64,000 bases of DNA from WRHT01 sp031550525 (GTDB taxonomy: Bacteria > Desulfobacterota > Desulfovibrionia > Desulfovibrionales > Desulfovibrionaceae). Below are positions 1 through 7,442 of this stretch, piece after piece; positions within the stretch are counted from its first letter, which is position 1, and every line of letters begins with the position of its first letter. The position numbers were made by a program, and so were the translations under genes. Below the pieces are notes generated by a model. It was given only the letters and a program-made list of their open reading frames with translations, had not been told where the DNA came from and made no database searches. Location of the stretch: NCBI GenBank assembly GCA_031550525.1, contig JAVBON010000002.1:248001-312000 (forward strand), written 5' to 3'.

Positions 1-49
1 CCCTTTCATGCGCCTTTAGCTCTTTGCTTACCTTGCTGCAAAAGGTCTG

Positions 50-194
50 GGCTGTGTCGACATTCGGGCGCTTTTCCCTCTGCCTGCGCCAGCAAGGCTT
101 TGCCCTCAGTCGAATACCATAAGAGTATACTCTTTCGGTTCAAAGCCTTGCTTCCTTGCCAGAGAACAAAATCACTCTGAATGTCGACACAGCC
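50..194 (-). repeat. Family A palindromic repeat, copy A1
   Basis: Imperfect palindrome of about 145 bp whose ends are exact inverted repeats of 16 bp (GGCTGTGTCGACATTC at 50-65 and its complement at 179-194). It matches copies A2 (12793-12940), A3 (15546-15695) and A4 (35203-35350) but lies in the opposite orientation. The centre carries GAGTATACTC. It has no coding capacity and resembles a MITE or large REP element. Confidence 0.9.
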
Positions 195-595
195 TAGCCT
201 CATAGCCTTCTTATACGGCCTTTTTCAGTTATACGCGGTTTTTTTTGAGTATAAGCCATGCTCACGGTAAAACATGCTCCCCCAAATACAAGCCGCAAGT
301 CAGGTCCAGCCTGGCGTTTTAATGCGCCAACGCAAACCCCGCGCGATAAATCCTAAAGGGTGCGCCCCGCGTTAAAGCCATAGCGCCATACGGCTTTAAA
401 TAGTTGCCATTTATTTCCTGCAATAATCATGTGTTACATGAATTATAATTTTTACCTCACAGGATATTGTGAATTTTTTAACAAATTGTTGCACAGGCAA
501 CATCCTTTTTCCGGCCAAGCCTTTATACAATGTGTAATAGGTAAACCTCAAAAACTCTCTCATAAAAAACTAATTTTAAATTACGGTGTTGGCTT
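195..595. promoter_or_regulatory. Upstream region of the rdh cluster with small palindromes
   Basis: AT-rich non-coding region ahead of the reductive dehalogenase cluster. Three perfect small palindromes are visible: CATGTgttACATG near 428-440, TGTTGCacagGCAACA at 487-502 and TAATTTtAAATTA at 571-583. The last sits 12 bp before the first ATG, where a bound regulator would block transcription or translation. Crp/Fnr-type regulators of organohalide respiration bind short AT-rich palindromes (dehaloboxes), but none of these matches that consensus exactly. Operator function is inferred. Confidence 0.4.
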
Positions 596-1207
596 ATGCA
601 GGCTTCGCGCAGACAAATAATCAGCTTTGGCCTGGCGGCTGGAGTGGGCGTGGCCCTTAGCGGGCTGGGGGCGTTGCTGCCAGCCATACCTTTTGTGCGG
701 CCGCCATACGCTCTGGCGGGCAATGCTTTTACAGCCCGCTGCATGCGCTGTGGGGCCTGCGTACAGGCCTGCCCTGATAAAGCCTTGGCCCAGCGCGATC
801 TCTCGCCGGATTTTAAGAATATCGGCGTGCCTTACTTACAGGCCCTGCACGGCGGCTGTTCCGCCTGGCAAAACGGCTGTCGGGCCTGCGCGGCGGCCTG
901 CCCAAGCGGCGCTTTGGACGCAGCCATGCCTATAAAAGGCCAGCGCGTGGGTGTGGCGCGCTTCACACCGAGCGAGTGTACCAATTGCATGGTCTGCCTG
1001 CGCCGCTGCCCTGTGGAAAAGGCGGTGTACTTTCCCAGCCCGGCAGGCGGCGAGCCTTGGTACAAGCACAACGAGCGCGAAATACCGCGCGAGCTGAACA
1101 CCGCATCGTCACCAGCCAAGCCGGTTATAGACGAAAAACTTTGCGTGGGCTGCGGCATTTGCGTGGCGCACTGCATACCCAAAATTATGCGGCTGGACCC
1201 GCTATGA
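596..1207 (+). CDS. Tat-exported polyferredoxin, NapG/MauM-like, of the rdh cluster
   Basis: Iron-sulfur protein of 203 aa that probably passes electrons to the reductive dehalogenase outside the membrane. The N-terminus has a twin-arginine signal (SRRQIISFG, residues 4-12) and a hydrophobic stretch to about residue 33. Four [4Fe-4S] sets follow: C49/52/55/59, C88/95/98/102, C128/131/134/138 and C183/186/189/193, the NapG/MauM layout. It ends 7 bp before a NapH-like gene, so the pair resembles the NapGH quinol-oxidising module of nitrate reductases. Using it for dehalogenation is inferred from position. The ATG at 596 has only a weak ribosome-binding site. Confidence 0.85.
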   Translation: MQASRRQIISFGLAAGVGVALSGLGALLPAIPFVRPPYALAGNAFTARCMRCGACVQACPDKALAQRDLSPDFKNIGVPYLQALHGGCSAWQNGCRACAAACPSGALDAAMPIKGQRVGVARFTPSECTNCMVCLRRCPVEKAVYFPSPAGGEPWYKHNEREIPRELNTASSPAKPVIDEKLCVGCGICVAHCIPKIMRLDPL

Positions 1208-1214
1208 GGCGCAT

Positions 1215-2096
1215 ATGAGCGAACCCAAGCAACACCCGCAGCCAAAGCCAAAAAGCCGCTCAGCCTGGTACAGGCGCGCGCGCGTTATTACAGGCGCTTT
1301 TGTACTGCTTGGCATAATGGCGGCCTCGCGGCTTAACGTGCCTTTCTCGCCATGCGTGTTCTTACGTCTGGGGCCGGTCACCCTGGCCTGCCCGCTTGGA
1401 ACTTTGGAAGTAAATCTGGCCGGGCATACGTTAATATGGGGTCTGCTGCCGGGGTTTATCATTGTCTGCGCCCTTTTGTTCATTTTGGGGCGCATGTGGT
1501 GCGGCTGGGTTTGCCCCGCCAGCCTGGCGGGTAATGCCATTGGCAACGCCTGCGCCTTTTTGCTGCCCGGCCCAAGCAGCGCGGTAAAAAGCAGATGGCG
1601 CGGCCTGGCGGAAAAAATAAGCGGGCGTTTTTCACCCGGTAAAGCGCAAATGCTGGGGCTTTTGTTTGGGTTGCTCTTGGGCGCGCTGATATTTGGCTAC
1701 CCGTTTTGGAGCATTGTTTGCCCGTTGGGCGTGGTCTCGCGCGCTCTCATTGAAGCGGCTGTGCACCTGCGCCCACGGCTGGATTTGCTGTTTTTGCTGC
1801 TGCCGGTGCTAGGCATGCTCTTCTTCCGGTGGGGCTGGAAATGCGCCTGCCCGGTGGGCCTGCTGCACGGGCTTGCGGCAGCGCCAGGCCGTACCCTGCT
1901 GCCCATGGCCGACCCCAACGCGCCAAAGCCCTGCAACGAGTGCGGCCTGTGCCGCCTGGTTTGCCCGGCAGGCCTGTACCCGGCCAAAGAGATTTCCACC
2001 GCCCTTTGCACCAAATGTTTGCGGTGTATAGAGCATTGCCCGCGCGGCTGCTTGAAGCTGGCGCTTCGCCAAACTGCGCCCATTGATAATGTATAA
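1215..2096 (+). CDS. NapH-like membrane Fe-S protein
   Basis: Integral membrane ferredoxin of 293 aa, probably the quinol-side partner of the preceding polyferredoxin. After a charged N-terminus it has several hydrophobic helices. Family-typical cysteine motifs on the loops include CGWVCP, CPLG and CPVG. Two C-terminal [4Fe-4S] motifs follow, CNECGLCRLVCP and CTKCLRCIEHCP (about residues 239-270). NapH, CcoG and PceC-type proteins share parts of this plan, but no FMN-binding domain is visible, so it is NapH-like rather than RdhC. It is co-directional with the rdhBA genes, which start 53 bp downstream. Confidence 0.85.
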   Translation: MSEPKQHPQPKPKSRSAWYRRARVITGAFVLLGIMAASRLNVPFSPCVFLRLGPVTLACPLGTLEVNLAGHTLIWGLLPGFIIVCALLFILGRMWCGWVCPASLAGNAIGNACAFLLPGPSSAVKSRWRGLAEKISGRFSPGKAQMLGLLFGLLLGALIFGYPFWSIVCPLGVVSRALIEAAVHLRPRLDLLFLLLPVLGMLFFRWGWKCACPVGLLHGLAAAPGRTLLPMADPNAPKPCNECGLCRLVCPAGLYPAKEISTALCTKCLRCIEHCPRGCLKLALRQTAPIDNV

Positions 2097-2148
2097 GACG
2101 TTGTCAGGTAACATACAGAAATAACAACACTCTTAATGGAGAAGAAAC

Positions 2149-2436
2149 ATGAGCCCCTTTCTTGCATTCATTTATGCCCTCCTGGGCGTGGCTTGCGCCT
2201 ATGGGCTGTGGCGTCGCGCGGATAAACAGCGCCACAAGCTCAATGTTGCAGCCTGGATATCGTATTTGGTCTGGTATGTGAGCGTTGGCATGGGCGCATC
2301 CTTCACTTTGCTTAATTTGGAAGGCAAACACCAGCAGGCCGCCATGATTGGAGCCATAGGCACGGCCATAGTGGCTATTTCTCTCGGTTTGGTGGTTTTT
2401 CGCCTGGCGTCGCCCAAAAAAGTAAGGAGCAACTAA
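2149..2436 (+). CDS. rdhB: Reductive dehalogenase membrane anchor RdhB
   Basis: Small hydrophobic protein of 95 aa with three predicted membrane helices (about residues 3-20, 33-55 and 65-87). This is the size and topology of RdhB/CprB/PceB anchors, which hold the catalytic subunit on the outer face of the cytoplasmic membrane. It has a good ribosome-binding site (GGAGAAG, six bases before ATG). Its stop is one base from the rdhA start, so the two are translationally coupled. The B-before-A order is that of cprBA. Sequence identity in this family is low, so the call rests mainly on size, topology and position. Confidence 0.85.
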   Translation: MSPFLAFIYALLGVACAYGLWRRADKQRHKLNVAAWISYLVWYVSVGMGASFTLLNLEGKHQQAAMIGAIGTAIVAISLGLVVFRLASPKKVRSN

Positions 2437-2437
2437 A

Positions 2438-3784
2438 ATGAGCAACAGCAGAAAAAAAAGAAAAGAAGAATATCACCAGGCGCTAGACTACAGCCGCCGC
2501 GCCTTTTTGGGCGGGGCAGGCATGCTGGCGGCGGGAGCGGCCTTTGTAAACCTTAAAGGCGAGGCGATGGCGGCCACCAATGACATTACAGCGCACCGGC
2601 CGGAACGTTACGGCTCGGCGCATGTAAATTTTATAAAAACCACTGAAAAAAACCTCGGCAGCACCCGCATAGTCGGGCCGATTGAGGCCGTAAGCGAGGC
2701 CAAGGCTGGCTTCAACCGCGCCTATCTGGGGGAATTCGGCCCGCAGGTGGCCTATAACCGTACCAAGTTTGTGGGCAAGCATCCTCTAAGTCTGGCGCTA
2801 TCACGCACCCTCAGTTACATGGCGGCGGATAACATTGTTAGCGGCCCGCCCGCGCCCAACAAGTTACCGATTCCAGACCCAGAGCGCATGTCAAAGCATA
2901 TTAAGGAACTGGGCTTGTTCTTGCGCGCCGACGATATAGGCATAGGCGTAATGCGGCACCACGCCTCATATACAGAAAGGATGCTAGCCAAGCCGAATGA
3001 TCAGGACTGGTACGATTTTACCTTCAAGCATGAAGATAACTCGCACCACAAATATGTTATCGCCATTATCATAGACCAAGACTTGCGCACTATTCTGGCC
3101 TCCACCGGCTATGACGGCATAAGCGCCTCGCAAAGCTTTCGCTCTTACGCCACCTCAGGCTTTATTTCGGTAATAATAGCCGACTACATACGCAGCCTTG
3201 GCTATAGCGCCCGCGCGCACCACGCCCGCAACTACAATATGATTCTCATGCCCAACCTTATTTCCGCAGGCATGGGCGAGCAATCGCGCGCGCAAGACTG
3301 CGTGGTGCACCCGCGCCTTGGCTTTCGCTTCAAGGCCGCGATAGTTTCTACCGATATGCCGCTGCTGCCGGATAGTCCGGTGGAATTCGGGGCGCAGGAG
3401 TTCTGCCGCGTCTGCATGAAATGCGCCGAGCAGTGCCCGGCCAAAGCTATCTCCACCAACAAGGATCAAGACGAGCACAACGGTTATATGCGCTGGTCCG
3501 GCGATGCGGCCAAGTGCACCATTTTCCGCACCAGCAACGAAGAAGGCTCCTCCTGCGGGCGCTGCATGAAAGTATGCCCATGGAATAACAAGGAGGACGG
3601 CTGGTTTCACGCCGCCGGGCTGCAATCGGCCGGGCGCTTCCCCTCGCTGGACGGAATATTGCGCGATGTTGACGATATGTTCGGCTACGGCACGGAACAA
3701 ATAGAAGAATTCAAGTGGTGGCTGGAATGGCCGGATATGTATAAATACCCAAAGGTTACCGGCTTTAACAGGTTCGGCAAGTAA
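2438..3784 (+). CDS. rdhA: Reductive dehalogenase catalytic subunit RdhA
   Basis: Corrinoid iron-sulfur enzyme that removes halogen from organohalides as a terminal respiratory step. The 448-aa protein starts with a Tat signal (SRRAFLG at residues 19-25). The middle contains the cobamide-binding nitroreductase-like domain, including an AGMGEQSR stretch matching the AGLGE-type motif. The C-terminus has one canonical cluster, C323/326/329/333, and a second with the family's long first gap, C360/373/376/380, ending in CPWN. It is coupled to rdhB. The substrate cannot be told from sequence. A related epoxyqueuosine reductase (QueG) is unlikely because of the Tat signal and the rdhB neighbour. Confidence 0.9.
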   Translation: MSNSRKKRKEEYHQALDYSRRAFLGGAGMLAAGAAFVNLKGEAMAATNDITAHRPERYGSAHVNFIKTTEKNLGSTRIVGPIEAVSEAKAGFNRAYLGEFGPQVAYNRTKFVGKHPLSLALSRTLSYMAADNIVSGPPAPNKLPIPDPERMSKHIKELGLFLRADDIGIGVMRHHASYTERMLAKPNDQDWYDFTFKHEDNSHHKYVIAIIIDQDLRTILASTGYDGISASQSFRSYATSGFISVIIADYIRSLGYSARAHHARNYNMILMPNLISAGMGEQSRAQDCVVHPRLGFRFKAAIVSTDMPLLPDSPVEFGAQEFCRVCMKCAEQCPAKAISTNKDQDEHNGYMRWSGDAAKCTIFRTSNEEGSSCGRCMKVCPWNNKEDGWFHAAGLQSAGRFPSLDGILRDVDDMFGYGTEQIEEFKWWLEWPDMYKYPKVTGFNRFGK

Positions 3785-3812
3785 AACGCCTATTGTGCCT
3801 CATACAACGCGC

Positions 3813-3866
3813 TGGTATAAAAATATTGCGTGCGCTGCGCATATTGCACGCAATATTTTTATACCA
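3813..3866. terminator. Large inverted repeat after rdhA
   Basis: Perfect 21-bp arms (3813-3833 and 3846-3866, TGGTATAAAAATATTGCGTG plus C) around a 12-base loop, between rdhA and the regulator gene. It could terminate rdhBA transcription in part, or act as an operator for the regulator that starts 19 bp later. Confidence 0.6.
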
Positions 3867-3884
3867 AGCATCGGGTGAAAGCCT

Positions 3885-4601
3885 ATGAATCGCCTACCTC
3901 CATATTTCGTGCATGGCAGAGTGCCGCCGGTGGTATATGACACTTTTTTGCGGTACGGCAAAAAAGAAATGCAGAATGTAGGCGACATGTTCATTCAGGC
4001 TGGCATACTTAATGACACCGTCTATATGACTATTGAAGGCAGTTGTATTTTTATCCATACCGACGTCAAGGGCCTCAGCCGCTCTTGCGGCATACTGCCT
4101 GCGGGGGGCTTGGCCGGACTTGGCCCCGCCTGGCAAAAACGCCGTACCGAAGTAAGCGTGATGTGCCTTGAGCCCGTAATGGTTTATGGCGTGCCAGCCG
4201 AATTTTTTATTCAAAAAATTCATGCCGAGCTTGAGGTGGAAAACGAGCTTTTAAAGCATGTAATGGGTTCTATGAGCGCCGTATACCGCGCCCTGATGCT
4301 GCAAATATCCTTAAACCTGCCGCAACGCCTGGCCTTGTTTCTGCAAGCCTTTACCGCCTGCGCCGGAGCAGTGGAGGACCAAACGGGCCGCGTAACCCTG
4401 CCGCTCAAACTTACGCATGAAAAGCTGGGTATGGTAATAAACGCCTCACGCGTAACCACCACCATGCTGCTGAACCACCTTGGCAAAATGGATATGCTGG
4501 AACAGATCAGGGGCGGGTTGCGTTTTCCCGCCCGGCTGATTGAAGGCGATTTCATCATCAAAGAGCTGTGCAAGGAACACTGGAGCAGAATACGCTCGTA
4601 A
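3885..4601 (+). CDS. Crp/Fnr-family regulator of the rdh cluster (RdhK/CprK-like)
   Basis: Transcription factor of 238 aa with an N-terminal cyclic-nucleotide-like effector domain (about 20-140), a dimerisation helix, and a C-terminal Crp-type helix-turn-helix (LTHEKLGMVINASRVTTTML, about 176-195). Regulators of this type (CprK) bind halogenated phenols directly and switch on rdh genes. The N-terminal half is divergent from Crp, and no Fnr-type N-terminal cysteine set is seen, so it is probably not an oxygen sensor. Its place directly behind rdhA suggests local control. The ligand is unknown. Confidence 0.75.
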   Translation: MNRLPPYFVHGRVPPVVYDTFLRYGKKEMQNVGDMFIQAGILNDTVYMTIEGSCIFIHTDVKGLSRSCGILPAGGLAGLGPAWQKRRTEVSVMCLEPVMVYGVPAEFFIQKIHAELEVENELLKHVMGSMSAVYRALMLQISLNLPQRLALFLQAFTACAGAVEDQTGRVTLPLKLTHEKLGMVINASRVTTTMLLNHLGKMDMLEQIRGGLRFPARLIEGDFIIKELCKEHWSRIRS

Positions 4602-4697
4602 TGAAAAGGCTGCCTTAAACCGCATCAAAAAGTCTTGCCCGTTTACCGCCGCGCACTTGCGTTTTTAATGAACGGCACAAAAAATACAATCATACCA

Positions 4698-4735
4698 AAG
4701 TACAAGCACTCTGATTTTTCAGAGTGCTTGTACTT
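4698..4735. terminator. Strong hairpin between regulator and purC
   Basis: Perfect 17-bp arms (4698-4714 and 4719-4735, AAGTACAAGCACTCTGA) with a TTTT loop. No long T-run follows, so intrinsic termination is possible but not certain. Confidence 0.55.
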
Positions 4736-4917
4736 GTGGGCAACATCCGGCAGATTGCGGCAAAACGCCCTAGGCTATCCCGTATGTATTCGCACACGGC
4801 GTATAACGGCGGGGCTTGCGCCGCCACCAGATTTTTTTCTTGCCTTGGCTGGGGTGGGAGGATAAATCAGGCGGAGTGGACGTATTATTTTTGTAAGACA
4901 ACAACATTGGAGAGAAC

Positions 4918-5622
4918 ATGAGACTTATATATCGCGGCAAAACCAAGGATGTTTATGAACTCGACGCCAACAGCGTGCGCCTGGTATTTACCGATAGGGT
5001 AACAAAAAACGACGCGGGCGAGATCGACCCGGGCGGAAACAACCTGGCCGAAGAAACCGTGCCTGGGCAGGGTGAAGCCTGCCTGCTTATGTCCTCCGCC
5101 ATTTTCAGCGAGATTAACGAGAAAAAAATCGCACGCACCCACATGCTCTCCTACGACCTCAAAACCCTGACCATGGATGCCCTTAAAGCCAAAATGTTCA
5201 CACCAGGCCTTGAGTGGGTAACACGCTGGGTATGCACCGGCAGTTTCCTGCGCCGCTATTCCATGGTGCCCGGCGTGAAAGACGGCATGTTCCTGCCCTC
5301 TCCCGTATTTGAAATAACCCTTAAAGACGACGCGGCCGGTGATCCTCTCATCGTGCCATCCGCCCTGGTTGCCCTTGGTATTGTGGAGGGGCGCATTATG
5401 GACGACATGCTGGCAGCCAATGCCGCCGCCATGCAGGCCATTAAAAACATGTTCACGGCCAGAGGGCTGGACCTGTGGGATATTAAAATAGAATGGGGCC
5501 TGGATGAAAAAGGCCAGCCTATCATTATAGACGAAATTTCTCCCGGCTGCTGCCGCGCCTTTAAAGCCGGAACCCGCCAGCGCGTGGCCGGGCTTGAGCT
5601 TGCCGAAAAATTCAGACGCTAA
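4918..5622 (+). CDS. purC: PurC-like SAICAR synthetase
   Basis: Protein of 234 aa matching phosphoribosylaminoimidazole-succinocarboxamide synthase, which joins aspartate to CAIR with ATP in purine synthesis. The N-terminal GKTKDVYE motif and the middle TGSFLRRY region are present. The C-terminal catalytic motif, usually DEISPD followed by a small residue and Arg, reads DEISPGCCR: the second aspartate is replaced by glycine while D-E and R remain. This may mark a paralogue with altered chemistry or a tolerated variant. It is a single gene with its own terminator. The start is supported by GGAGA seven bases upstream. Confidence 0.8.
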   Translation: MRLIYRGKTKDVYELDANSVRLVFTDRVTKNDAGEIDPGGNNLAEETVPGQGEACLLMSSAIFSEINEKKIARTHMLSYDLKTLTMDALKAKMFTPGLEWVTRWVCTGSFLRRYSMVPGVKDGMFLPSPVFEITLKDDAAGDPLIVPSALVALGIVEGRIMDDMLAANAAAMQAIKNMFTARGLDLWDIKIEWGLDEKGQPIIIDEISPGCCRAFKAGTRQRVAGLELAEKFRR

Positions 5623-5642
5623 AAGCGCGTTATTTACTATTT

Positions 5643-5674
5643 AAGGCGTCGCAAACATTGTTTTGCGACGCCTT
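5643..5674 (+). terminator. Intrinsic terminator of purC
   Basis: Hairpin AAGGCGTCGCAAA / TTTGCGACGCCTT directly after the purC stop, followed by a short T-rich run. Confidence 0.75.
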
Positions 5675-5783
5675 GTATTTGTGGCGAATAGCGGCCCGCC
5701 CGCCAGACCAAACCGTATTTTATAGCACGTTTTAGCTCCAGATATCTCCAGTATTCAGAGCTTCACCTTCCTATATTTCTAAA

Positions 5784-5813
5784 TTGAAACATTATATTTT
5801 ACATTTGAAACAT
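5784..5813. promoter_or_regulatory. Two TTGAAACAT sites, candidate activator-binding sites
   Basis: TTGAAACAT occurs at 5784-5792 and 5805-5813. The same half-site recurs as an inverted pair inside the 5870-5917 palindrome. All lie 40-190 bp upstream of a -24/-12 promoter, the usual distance for enhancer-binding proteins. The likely binder is the sigma-54 activator encoded at 10549-12378. The binding is inferred. Confidence 0.5.
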
Positions 5814-5869
5814 ATAAAATTATAACGATTTGCAACAAGATTTGAGAATATTTTCACAAAGCTAATTAT

Positions 5870-5917
5870 AAAAGGCTTCTTTTATGTTTCAAATCTGAAA
5901 CATAAAAGAAGCCTTTT
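5870..5917. promoter_or_regulatory. 48-bp perfect palindrome with TGTTTCA/TGAAACA core
   Basis: Perfect 22-bp arms (5870-5891 and 5896-5917) with loop AATC. The core ATGTTTCA-N4-TGAAACAT is the inverted form of the two upstream TTGAAACAT sites, which fits an upstream activating sequence. The flanks (AAAAGGCTTC) and the following AT-rich run could also form a terminator. Confidence 0.55.
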
Positions 5918-5953
5918 ATTTATATTACACTTAAATTAATCACTTTTTTCCAA

Positions 5954-5969
5954 AGGCACATTATTTGCT
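5954..5969 (+). promoter_or_regulatory. Sigma-54 (-24/-12) promoter
   Basis: AGGCAC-ATTAT-TTGCT matches the sigma-54 consensus TGGCAC-N5-TTGCW at 10 of 11 fixed positions, with exact GG-to-GC spacing. It lies 72 bp before the ASST-like gene. A sigma-54 activator gene flanks the same operon. Confidence 0.75.
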
Positions 5970-6040
5970 ATTATAATGTAAGGTTACCCATATAACAAAA
6001 CAAGCGCCGGCTTGCGGCGCATAACAGCATTGGAGGCAAC

Positions 6041-7432
6041 ATGTATTCACGGGTTTTTATGACAGGAGTGGTTCGTTACAATCCGAACAAATGCTGGAAC
6101 GGCCTTACCATTATACCAAGCATTCAGGGAACTTCAGCCGCCCAAGGCGCGGCCCTGTATGATATGAACGGCAACCTGGTGCATACGTGGAAAGGCGTAT
6201 ACGGCGCTTTTGACAACAAAATTCTGCCCGGCGGCCACATAATGGGCACCACCGGCTATATGCCCGGCTACTGGCTGGATTGCCTTGACCTCGTGCAAGC
6301 GGATTGGGATGGTAAAATAAGCTGGCGTTTCAACAAAGGCGAGGCCATTGCCAACCTTAAAACCGGCGAAAGCGTAATGAGCGCACGCCAGCACCACGAT
6401 TTTCAGCGCGAAGGCAGCGCCACGGGTTACTACAACCCAGGCCAAACCCCGAAAATGCGTGGCAAAACCTTGGTAAACTCCACCATTACCCGCACTCTGC
6501 CGGAGTTTTCCGACCTGAAAATAGCCGACACCAAACTGATGGAAATTGACGAAGACGGCAACTGCCTATGGTCCTGGAGCCTGTTCGACCACTGGGATCA
6601 ATTGGGCATAGAAAGCATAGGCAAGGCCGTGCACCGCTGCTTTGCGCCGGAATTCGGCAAAGCCGGTTATGTAAAGGTAACTTACTGCAACAACATTAAC
6701 TACCTCGGGCCAAACAAGTGGTATGACGCGGGCGACCAGCGCTTCCACCCGGACAACATCATTTCCGACATCCGCATTCTCAATACTTCATTCATCATAG
6801 ACCGCAAAAGCGGCGACGTTGTCTGGCGCATAGGGCCGGATTTTGAATCCACCAAAGAATTGCAGAATATAGGCCAGATTGTGGGCCAGCACCATGTGCA
6901 TATGATTCAGAAAGGTCTGCCCGGCGAAGGCAACATACTTATATTCGACAACGGCGGCCAGGCCGGTTTGGGCAAGCCATCGCCCTGCTCCCCCAACGGC
7001 TACAATAACGCCACCCGCGCCTATTCGCGCGTGATTGAAATAGACCCCGTAACCCTTAAGGTTGTGTGGACCTACAACGACCCCTCGGAATTCAACGGCG
7101 GAACGGAAGAACTGACCATAACCAACAACCTGTTCAGCCACTATTGCTCCAGCGCCGACCGCCTGCCCAACGGCAACACGCTGATTACAGAATTTTTGCA
7201 CGGCCGCATCATAGAAGTGACGCCGGAACGCGAAATAGTGTGGGAATTTATCAACCCGGCCGGCAAGGTATTCCGCGCGCACCGCTACCCATACGATTGG
7301 TGCCCGCAGGTGAAAAACTGGCAGGAGGAAGCCATAACCCCAATTCACAACAGCCGCCTGCGCATCAACACCAAGGGCGAGCCGGTGCTGTTGCCTGAAA
7401 ACGAGTTTTTCACCCAGGGCGAGTATAAGTAA
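6041..7432 (+). CDS. Arylsulfotransferase-like protein (ASST family), first copy
   Basis: Beta-propeller protein of 463 aa resembling aryl-sulfate sulfotransferases, which move a sulfuryl group from an aryl sulfate to a phenol through a phospho-mimic histidine. Repeated propeller strands are visible (LVHTWKG, VVWRIGPDF, VVWTYND, IVWEFINP), as are family motifs: QHHVHMI (about 283-289), GNILIFDNGG and DRLPNGNTLI. Known ASSTs are exported, but no signal peptide is visible here. Where the second copy in this window has WDHCNN, this one has VTYCNN (Tyr215), so a likely active-site His is changed. It heads an operon with a TRAP transporter behind a sigma-54 promoter. Substrate unknown. Confidence 0.75.
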   Translation: MYSRVFMTGVVRYNPNKCWNGLTIIPSIQGTSAAQGAALYDMNGNLVHTWKGVYGAFDNKILPGGHIMGTTGYMPGYWLDCLDLVQADWDGKISWRFNKGEAIANLKTGESVMSARQHHDFQREGSATGYYNPGQTPKMRGKTLVNSTITRTLPEFSDLKIADTKLMEIDEDGNCLWSWSLFDHWDQLGIESIGKAVHRCFAPEFGKAGYVKVTYCNNINYLGPNKWYDAGDQRFHPDNIISDIRILNTSFIIDRKSGDVVWRIGPDFESTKELQNIGQIVGQHHVHMIQKGLPGEGNILIFDNGGQAGLGKPSPCSPNGYNNATRAYSRVIEIDPVTLKVVWTYNDPSEFNGGTEELTITNNLFSHYCSSADRLPNGNTLITEFLHGRIIEVTPEREIVWEFINPAGKVFRAHRYPYDWCPQVKNWQEEAITPIHNSRLRINTKGEPVLLPENEFFTQGEYK

Positions 7433-7442
7433 GGAGCGTTTT

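Noticed and set aside
6..203. Open frame of 65 codons across the first 200 bp
   Set aside because: It lies almost wholly inside repeat A1 and reads similarly from the other A copies; the repeat, not a protein, explains it.
571..583. True dehalobox before the rdh cluster
   Set aside because: TAATTTTAAATTA is a palindrome but does not match the published CprK box spacing, so only a general operator is listed.
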